A DNA stretch of 64,000 bases from Morchella semilibera (taxonomy: Eukaryota; Ascomycota; Pezizomycetes; Pezizales; Morchellaceae): assembly GCA_009192285.1 (NCBI GenBank), contig WBVU01000018.1, positions 558,001-622,000 of the forward strand. Direction: 5' to 3'. The position numbers and the translations under genes are program-made. The notes below the pieces were generated by a model. That model made no database searches. It had not been told where the DNA came from and worked only from the letters and a program-made list of their open reading frames with translations. Positions 56,583-64,000 of the stretch are shown in pieces (positions within the stretch are counted from its first letter, which is position 1; every line of letters begins with the position of its first letter).

Positions 56583-59329
56583 ATGCCACAGGCTCCTCTC
56601 CAGACAAAAGACGCAGCTCTTTTCCGACAAGTCCTGAAATGTTACGAAACCAAGCAATACAAAAAGGGTCTTAAAGCTGCCGAAGTCTACTCCCCCCTCC
56701 CCCCCAGCACGCGCACATCAAAACTAATCCCTCTTAGCAAATCCTCAAGCGTAACCCAAACCACGGCGAGACGCTTGCTATGAAAGGTCTGATTACCAAC
56801 TCCCTCGGCCGCACCACCGAAGCCTTCGCTATCGCCAAAGAGGCATTGAGACAAGACATGAAATCGCACGTCTGCTGGCATGTCTACGGTCTCCTCTACC
56901 GGTCCACGAAGAATTTTGAGGAGTCTATCAAGGCCTATAAAATGGCGCTGCGCTATGAGCCAGAATCCCAACAGATCCTACGTGACCTTGCGCTTCTCCA
57001 GATTCAAATGCGCGACTATGCAGGTTACATTGAATCGCGGCGGCAGATCTTGCAGGGGCGACCACAGCTCCGGCAAAACTGGACCGGTCTGGCAATTGCG
57101 CAGCATTTGTCAGGAAACTATGCAGAAGCCGAGAATGTCATGGCAAAATTTGAAGAAACGCTGAAGGTGCCAATAGGAAAGGGCGATGTAGAGCATAGTG
57201 AGGCGGGGCTATACAAGAATATGATTATTGAGGAATCTGGGGATATTGAGCGGGCACTAGCGGATTTAGAGAAGATCTCAAAGACTACATTGGATAAGAT
57301 CTCAGTGCTAGAAAAGCGGGCGGAGTATCTACTAAAGCTTGAGAGGAAGGAGGAGGCCGCAGCGGCGTACAAGGTGCTATTAGAGAGGAATCCAGAGAAA
57401 AGGGCGTATTACCAAGGTCTAGAGAAGGTAATGGGATGCGAGGGAGACACAGCGGCACGAAAAGCGCTGTATGCGGAGTATGCGGAGAAATACCAGAAGA
57501 GTGATGCGCCCAGGCGGATCCCACTAGATTTTCTAAGTGGGGATGAGTTTAAAGAGGCTGCAGATGCTTATCTGTCGAAGTTGCTCAAGAAGGGAGTGCC
57601 ATCGTCTTTCGCGAACGTTAAAGCACTCTATGCTGATGCCGAAAAGCGTGCGATCATTCTCGACCTTGTCCAAGGATACGCTGAATCGCTCGATAATGAG
57701 GAGCCGCAAGTCGTCGAAACCCCTACCAATGGAGATACGAATGGTAGTGGGGTAGCAAAGACCACCAAGTCAAGCGAATTCAAACTATGGACTCTCTATT
57801 TCCTAGGGCAGCATTACGACCATTACCGCACACGCAACACAGAAAAGTCTTTGGAGTATATCAACAAAGCCCTTGAAATTAAACCGGAGCAAGTAGAATT
57901 TCACATGGCACTTGCACGCATCTACAAGCATTCCGGAAATCTACAAAAAGCTATGGAGAAAATGGACGAGGCCCGCAATCTTGACAAAAAAGACCGCTAC
58001 ATTAATACAAAATGTGCCAAGTATCAACTCCGCAATGACCACAACGAGGAGGCCCTCGAGACCATGAGTTTGTTTACAAGAGTACATCCCTAACCCCCAC
58101 CTGGTCCACTGCAGAGACCTGACAGGAAAACTAACTGTCCTGTAGAACGATGCACATGGTGGTCCTCTCGGCGACCTCCTCGAAATGCAATGCGTATGGT
58201 TTATCACAGAGGATGGCGAGTCATACCTTCGCCAAAGAAAATTCGGTCTGGCTTTGAAACGCTTCCACGCTATTCTCAAGATCTTTGAGGACTGGACCGA
58301 TGACCAATTCGATTTCCACAGCTTCTCGCTCCGGAAAGGGCAGATCCGCTCATATGTTGAGATGCTCCGATGGGAAGACACCCTGCGCTCCCACCCCTTC
58401 TTCACTCGCGCCGCGCTCGGGGCCATCAGAGCCTACATCATGCTATCCGATAGACCTTACCTCGCACATTCGTCCCTCTCAAATGGAAACAATGACAGTT
58501 TCGACTTCGAGGGTCTTTCGGCCGCAGACCGCAAGAAGGCCCTTAAGAAAGCCAAGCGCGAGGCTCAAAGGGCACAAGAAAGAGCTGTTGAGGCCGCTGC
58601 AAAAGCAAAGGAAGAAAAGGCGAAGAATGCTCAGGTTGCCAATCTCGACGATGAGAAGAAAAAGGATGATACCGATCCCCTGGGAACAGAACTTGCACAG
58701 ACCAAAGAGCCCTTGGAAGATGCTCTCAAGTTTTTGAACCCACTGCTTGAGTACTCACCAGGCGGGCTGGAAGTCCAGACAAATGGTTTTGAAATCCACT
58801 CGAGGCGGAAGAAGTGGCTCTTGGCAGTAAAATGCCTCCGTGCTGCACAGAAAATTGATCCAGAGAGCCCTGTAGTACATTATCAGATCATACGCTTCCG
58901 AACAATGGTCTCAAAGCTTTCTGACGAGGATATCAAAGCCCCCTCTAAGGAAGTACTCATCTCAACACTTGAGGAGATCCTCCCCGCAGCTACCGACCTA
59001 GCTGTTTACAATGATGAGTTTACGGCTAAACATTCTCAGAGCGCCCCTCACATACGTGGAGGTACTTCTCCCTCCTCTTTTCTCTATTAGACATATACTA
59101 ATTCATTGTAGCACTACGAGCCCGCAAGTTCTTGAACGCTGATGCACCTACCACACCGCTGTTTGATGCACTGGATCTGGGAGGGATATCTTTTCGCGAT
59201 GTATTGGAGGGACAGTCGCTACTCCAGGAACTGAGGGTATCGGAAGAGCAGATTAACAAATACAATCAGAAGGCTGCTACGATGTTTCCTGACGCAGTAG
59301 CATTCAAGGAGAAGGCAGTGGCGGAGTAG
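56583..59329 (+). CDS. NAA15: N-terminal acetyltransferase A auxiliary subunit (Naa15/Nat1)
   Basis: Four exons: 56583-56684, 56738-58081, 58146-59061 and 59112-59329, 859 aa in phase. The whole protein is TPR-like helical repeats, opening MPQAPLQTKDAALFRQVLKCYETKQYKKGLK, with family blocks NPNHGETLAMKGL, LRQDMKSHVCWHVYGLLYRS, RRIPLDFLSGDEFK and VWFITEDGESYLRQ. A lysine/glutamate-rich charged segment (AADRKKALKKAKREAQRAQE) lies near residue 620, as in other Naa15. Naa15 anchors the catalytic Naa10 to the ribosome and shapes the NatA active site. Intron 1 has an unusual GTCTAC donor but is required to join GLKAAE to QILKRNPNH. Divergent from COG8. Confidence 0.96.
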
Positions 59330-60061
59330 AGATATTATTTAAGCTTTCACCGGAAAGGGTGGGGGTTGGAGGAATATAGTTAGTCAAAAAGCCGGGATTT
59401 ATGGTTTGGGGGGAAAAATTGCATGTATATTTTCTTCTTTCATTTCTTCCCGTCTGAATATTGAGTGTTAGTTCAGCAAAAGTTTGGGGGCTTAGAAAAA
59501 AAGTGTTTAAATTTTTTGTGGGGATAAGTACTTGGGTGGCCAATATTCGAGGGTGATGAGAATGGATTTTGAGTAGATGGGTACAATGCACTCGACCCTA
59601 ACTTAGGTCCATGAATGTATAAAATGGTTTGATGTGCGCCTAGTGCTTTCGGCGAAACATTCCCAACGTATTGATGGACCGAGGAAGCTTCATCATCTTC
59701 GGGGTATTCACCAGTATCCAGGAATAACTTGCACCCCACCCCCAGTCGGCATCATTTATTGTCGTTAAATCGTTAATTGTACGTAGCCCAAATCGACATC
59801 ATAGTTGATTGATCAATTCATTAAGTACATGCATTCAATCAACGTTATAGATAAAGTAAAAATTAACTACCACATACACGCTAGCATGAGCTAACATAAT
59901 TTATAGCTCAGAGCCAGTATATGGTAACTACATGTATAGGTTTACTTGAGAGACAAAAGAAGGCAGAAAACCCCACGGCTGGGCCCGCTACCCAAACAAG
60001 AAAGACATCCCCCATCGCTGAATACGCCTACCATAAGAAGACCTAGTTGGCAAAGAGTAGG
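59330..60061. other. Intergenic DNA
   Basis: About 730 bases downstream of NAA15. AT-rich with an ACTACATGTATAGG word near 59927. No credible gene. Confidence 0.45.
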
Positions 60062-60634
60062 TTAGTATACCCGCAATAAAAAGAAATATGACACGGGCAT
60101 CGGTGAACTTGCATGACATGTAGAGCTGCGGTTAGGACCTGCAACATACGGCACCGACGGATCGTAAACGTCGCGACGGAATTCTACTGGGATGTGCAGA
60201 TGACTCTGGTCCTGGTGACTGTATCGGCCGCTCAAAACAACAGTTGTGACATCGAGGGGCAAGATATCGCTCCGAGACTCGGTCTGGACTTGATATTGGG
60301 CTCGGACCAAGGAAGCCTGAGCCTGGGCCAGGGCAGTCTGGGCTTTAATCAGAGCGCTTTGAGTCTCGATCTGGACACGGCACTGGGCATGGGCCAAGGA
60401 GGCCTGGGCCTGGGCCAGAGTGGTCTGAGCTTTAGTCAGAGCACTGGTTGTCTCAACTTGAGACCGCGCTTCTTCGAAAAGGTGTTCGTTAGCTGCATGA
60501 TCTCCCGGGAGTATCCCATGGACTACAATTCGTCGTTCATGCTGGGGTGGGTGGGGTCTGTGGGTGATAGACACACGAAACCCTCTGGGGGGCGCGTAGG
60601 TTTCAACTTGCTCACAGTAGCCGTAGGTCTCCAT
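60062..60634 (-). CDS. Orphan ORF, 190 aa, with a duplicated Ala/Gln helical repeat
   Basis: A single-exon minus-strand ORF starting METYGYCEQVETYAPPRGF. Its centre contains two near-identical units of about 29 residues (SALTKAQTTLAQAQASLAHA and SALIKAQTALAQAQASLVRA). They have alanine and leucine at regular spacing, suggesting a coiled coil or amphipathic helix. No known domain was recognised. The opposite strand is also open for 178 codons over the same bases, and the repetition is visible in the DNA, so the ORF might be a chance product of a tandem duplication. No introns, no obvious promoter. Could be a lineage-specific gene, or not a gene. Confidence 0.4.
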   Translation of the reverse strand: METYGYCEQVETYAPPRGFRVSITHRPHPPQHERRIVVHGILPGDHAANEHLFEEARSQVETTSALTKAQTTLAQAQASLAHAQCRVQIETQSALIKAQTALAQAQASLVRAQYQVQTESRSDILPLDVTTVVLSGRYSHQDQSHLHIPVEFRRDVYDPSVPYVAGPNRSSTCHASSPMPVSYFFLLRVY

Positions 60635-61915
60635 GGTGGTGTTGGTTAATTTCTTCGAGACTAGAGGGGGTAAACGTCTTCGGGAGGTGTTAAGTATTAC
60701 TCTAAGTATCTGGGTTGATAAATTTCGAAATTCTTATAGTGAAAATATGGAAGGAGAGATTGTGTAGTATGTAGTTAGGGTGATTTTTTGACCTCATAGA
60801 AATAATCTGAGTTCCGGTCCCCCTATACTCTTTTCATTTATTCACGCCTTTTTGAATAATTATGTATACCCATTTGATTCCGAATTAGGCTTTTCTATAC
60901 ACCCGGCCCGGGCCCATGGAGTTACAACTTAACTTGTATATAATATATCTTATCAGCTGTGCCTTTCACGCGTTCAGGACATACGGCAATATCACAATGG
61001 CTTACGGATAATAGAAATGTGATAGTACATGTAGTATCCTCACATATAAGTGTAACCTATCTGTAAGTTAACCAAATCCACATAGCTACATGTACTTACT
61101 ATACCGCTACGTAACTACCAGAACCACTCGCAAAATAGTAGGCCTATGTCTGGATAAGCTGTAATATTTCCCTACATATGATGAGAATCCCCAACTAATA
61201 CTAAATTTACTCTTCTTTAAGCTCGAGAATACTGCTTTAATTCGGCATCCCTACAAACTTCAATGGTTGCACGGTGCCAACCCTACATGTAAAAGTCACT
61301 GGCATAAACACACTACATGTATCAAACCTAAAAGTTGATAATACCTACAAATTTTTATAACCGTAAAGCCAGACAGCTATGTACTTAATGAATCAATTAG
61401 TCAATTAAATCAAAACCCCATAGTCTGTAGTTTTAAAGAGTCGAGTGATAGTTTGTGATCCATATAAGTAATGATCGCTTAGGCGCCTAACCATCCACAG
61501 AAACCTTGTAACTAGCAGCTCTCGGTTATAGCCTTACAGGGTATATTGGATACATGTAACTTAGCTAATTAATGGATGTGGTTAGTGGTGGGCACACCAT
61601 GACCGCCACTGAAAAATTAAAGGCCCATTTAGTAGCTACATACATGTAGATAAGACAGAGGATCAAGGCCTAACAGATCGTTGAAGCGGAGTTTACAACC
61701 CCGTTTTGGCCTGTTGCCAAACGGGCCCTAAGACACATATCAGTGGGTTATAGAGTTGGTATTGAATAAATTCAAAAACGAAACAAAAAAAACGCAAATG
61801 AACTACTAAGGAAAACGGTTCAGCTCTGTATATGTAGTTGCTGACACCAGCTCATCGCTCTAAAACAATCTAACATAAAGAAACTCATTATACGTAGGGG
61901 CTGTTTGGTTGAAAT
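60635..61915. other. Gene-poor DNA
   Basis: About 1.28 kb, AT-rich. It contains a plus-strand copy of the dispersed motif at 61442-61459 and several TACATGTA words (near 61028, 61090, 61285, 61315, 61552 and 61640). No credible gene. Confidence 0.5.
61442..61459 (+). repeat. Dispersed motif CGAGTGAYRNNNYRTGA
   Basis: Reads CGAGTGATAGTTTGTGAT on the plus strand. Confidence 0.6.
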
Positions 61916-64000
61916 TTAAGCCCTACCCTTGCCTTTGCCTTTTCCAAAATCATCTTCTTCAGCCAAAGCCGCCATGATTGACCTCCTTTCCTCCTCCTCT
62001 ATCAAACTCAGACGAATTGCCATCTCTATCTCATCCTCAAAATCTTTCTCTTCCTTAACATTACTCTCGTATCTTCCTTTCCCTTTCCCAATAATCGGCC
62101 GGCCGTCTATCTTATCCAAGGGGAGTCTTTCCCATCCCCGACCCCGCGAGGGAGTCATAGGGGAAGCATATGCTCCCGTTGAATTACTGTTTTCTGGCCT
62201 GGAGGAAGATGAAGATGCCTCTGTGTGGTGATAGGGCGAGTAGTGACCAGTGGAGTGGTTGATATTTGAACCAAAGTCAGAGTAAAGATAGTCGGCATCT
62301 TCCCATACACCATCATTTGGCCCGGAGACCCCAGAATCTTCAAGACCATTTTCTAAAAGGCTTAACCTCAATGCCTCTGCTAAATCCATATCTAGATCGT
62401 CGTGGGCATCCTCGGTGGGGGTCTTGTACTCGTCCGCAGTGTCATAACTGCTCACAGAGAGCGCTGCGTCGGGCGTGACAGTCCTGCTGCTAGTAGCGCC
62501 TTCCCCCAGGTCTGCAGGAGTTGAACCGGTTTCACGCTCGAAAGTTTCGCGGCTGATCATTGTTGCATATTCGACCATTTCCTCTTCACTCAGAGCCGCC
62601 CTACCACTGGTTATACCATAACGGTTCTTTAAATCCTCTTTCTCTTTACGTTCCTGTTCCTTCTCTTTGAGGAGGTGCTTTCTTTCCGATTCAATCACTG
62701 CCTTTATTGCGCCACCATTTCTAGAGTGTGCTCCTCCAGCTCCAGCTCCATATCTCGTGCCTTGTTTACGCCGCTTTCTTTCCCCTTCAGGTGAAAAGCT
62801 CCAATAGCGAATATGGGCACCCAAAGCTACTGCTCCACGAAGAGACGTTGCATCCGGGTCTAGGACGATGCACCGCGCGGCAAACTGGTTATCCCCGGCG
62901 CCAAACTCATCTTGAGCGCCAGCATCAGCTTGGGCCAACCTACGCCTAGCACGCAAGGAAAACCGAGAATGAATATCGCGTATCCGCGAAAGTGTAGATC
63001 CTAGTGGATCCCAAGCCTGGACCAAACCGTCTGTACCACCATGAACCAAATACAGAGACGAGAGAGCCAGACTTGCGATCTGAGGAGAGTCGGTGTGTAT
63101 AACTCTTAATGGCTCGTGAGCCCCAACACCCGTAATACCCGGAAGTATAGGACTACGGATATTCCAAATAAAAATAGATCCCATAGAAGTACCAACGGCG
63201 AACAGCCTTGCGTTTCCTCCGGGCACGTCCACATCCGCTCCGGATTCCTCGCGATCGGATAGAAGTGCGAGATTAGAGTTATCTATTGCCGTGGCTGTGA
63301 TGATATGAATCCCTCTTTCTTTAAGTTTGAGCTGCGCAGCGACCCACTCATCCGTGACGTTCTCGGCCGAATTCAGACCCTCATCCGTATTGTCTTCCAT
63401 TTTTGTTGTATTTATAACTCTCTCGGCCGGATCTTCAATAGGGCCCCCAAAAAGAGAATCCTCCGGGGCGCCGATCTCCTCCGTAGGACTTAGTACCAAT
63501 AGCCCTCGAATAAAATCATTCTTGACCCCAGAACGCGATGTGCGGGAGGCTAGATGATACCTGTACAGAACCGAGTCTACATCATCCTTAGGCCGATGTG
63601 GCCTCTCGATGCTCTGTTTTCTCCCAATGAGAACATTTTGATCAGGCCAATCCACCTCAACGAACCAATCCATCCCCCAGCCCTCCCACAATCCCTTTAC
63701 CTCCCCATAACTCATTCTCATCAACCTTTCATCCCTTTCATTATCCCATTTGACCTGATCCTCTGTTAGGGATGTTTCGGGCATAGTGAAAGTTGAGTTG
63801 TACAAAACAGTTGGGGTTCGTGCTGTTTGCGGTATTATTTCCCATCTATCAGGCGAGTCCCTAAGGTAGTAAACTTCACCAAGAGCATTGACGATCACCA
63901 TCCAGACGTTCTTTTGTTTCATTCTCTTAATTGAATAGTCGTCATCCACTTTTATCGACACAATTGGTATGCCGGGAGAAACAGTAAATTTCTTGGCGTG
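61916..64000 (-). CDS. WD-repeat-like protein with two C-terminal ubiquitin-interacting motifs, partial
   Basis: Minus-strand ORF open to the right edge of the window, so the N-terminus is missing; about 694 codons are present. The middle has WD-repeat-like blades (NARLFAVGTSMGSIFIWNI, LYLVHGGTDGLVQAWDP). Near the end two ubiquitin-interacting motifs are clear: DMDLAEALRLSLLENG and DEIEMAIRLSLIEEEE, each with the EAL/IRLSL core. Low-complexity GKGKGKGRA closes it. Fungal proteins that join an F-box, WD-like blades and UIMs are known; an F-box, if there is one, would lie beyond the window. The likely role is ubiquitin-dependent recognition, inferred from the UIMs. I cannot name a gene. The GTG codon near 63961 is not a start; the frame continues past it. 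Confidence 0.8.
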   Translation of the reverse strand, partial: HAKKFTVSPGIPIVSIKVDDDYSIKRMKQKNVWMVIVNALGEVYYLRDSPDRWEIIPQTARTPTVLYNSTFTMPETSLTEDQVKWDNERDERLMRMSYGEVKGLWEGWGMDWFVEVDWPDQNVLIGRKQSIERPHRPKDDVDSVLYRYHLASRTSRSGVKNDFIRGLLVLSPTEEIGAPEDSLFGGPIEDPAERVINTTKMEDNTDEGLNSAENVTDEWVAAQLKLKERGIHIITATAIDNSNLALLSDREESGADVDVPGGNARLFAVGTSMGSIFIWNIRSPILPGITGVGAHEPLRVIHTDSPQIASLALSSLYLVHGGTDGLVQAWDPLGSTLSRIRDIHSRFSLRARRRLAQADAGAQDEFGAGDNQFAARCIVLDPDATSLRGAVALGAHIRYWSFSPEGERKRRKQGTRYGAGAGGAHSRNGGAIKAVIESERKHLLKEKEQERKEKEDLKNRYGITSGRAALSEEEMVEYATMISRETFERETGSTPADLGEGATSSRTVTPDAALSVSSYDTADEYKTPTEDAHDDLDMDLAEALRLSLLENGLEDSGVSGPNDGVWEDADYLYSDFGSNINHSTGHYSPYHHTEASSSSSRPENSNSTGAYASPMTPSRGRGWERLPLDKIDGRPIIGKGKGRYESNVKEEKDFEDEIEMAIRLSLIEEEERRSIMAALAEEDDFGKGKGKGRA

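Overview
The window is nuclear DNA of a filamentous ascomycete (Pezizomycotina). Genes carry short GT-AG introns (mostly 50-90 nt, often with a CTAAC-type branch site). The gene set is fungal: a Dcc1/Cce1/Bzz1/Alr1 repertoire, a ZW10/Dsl1 orthologue and C-terminal repeats on Spt5. Intergenic DNA is long, AT-rich and full of short palindromes. The class could be Pezizomycetes, but that is a guess. No tRNA, rRNA, CRISPR array, intact transposase or reverse transcriptase was seen.

Layout. 0.3-9.1 kb: RBM42-like RRM protein (-), ZW10/Dsl1 (+), SNW1/Prp45 (-) and Dcc1 (+), in two divergent pairs with GC-rich exons. 9.1-11.2 kb: gene-free, with several hairpin-forming inverted repeats. 11.2-22.2 kb: three Pol II genes on the minus strand, SPT5, TFIIF-beta (TFG2) and PCF11, with an F-box gene (+) between the last two. 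23.5-33.3 kb: CCT3 (-), a membrane protein (+), BZZ1 (+) and the CCE1/YDC2 resolvase (-). 34.2-36.1 kb: an Alr1/Mnr2-type CorA magnesium transporter (-). 36.1-42.0 kb: no gene recognised. 42.0-43.7 kb: DBP5 (+). 43.7-49.0 kb: no gene recognised. 49.0-50.4 kb: an EAF-type elongation factor (+). 50.4-54.2 kb: a C/T minisatellite followed by five strong hairpins. 54.2-59.3 kb: COG8 (-) and NAA15 (+). 60.1-60.6 kb: an orphan repeat-containing ORF (-). 61.9 kb to the right edge: a WD-repeat-like protein with two ubiquitin-interacting motifs (-), cut by the window end.

Most genes are housekeeping. Seven act in Pol II transcription or mRNA processing and export (SPT5, TFIIF-beta, PCF11, EAF, SNW1, DBP5, RBM42-like). 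Others serve vesicle tethering (ZW10/Dsl1, COG8), cohesion (DCC1), protein folding (CCT3), N-terminal acetylation (NAA15), actin/endocytosis (BZZ1) and mitochondrial DNA (CCE1).

The least explained material is non-coding. A dispersed motif, CGAGTGAYRNNNYRTGA, occurs at 13 intergenic sites and I saw no good copy inside a gene. TACATGTA-type palindromes recur in intergenic DNA. There is a five-unit hairpin array at 53.05-53.56 kb, and hairpin elements lie at 9.9-10.7 and 27.7 kb. Several conserved genes also show one-base frameshifts, mostly apparent deletions in GC-rich exons. These look more like sequence errors than decay.
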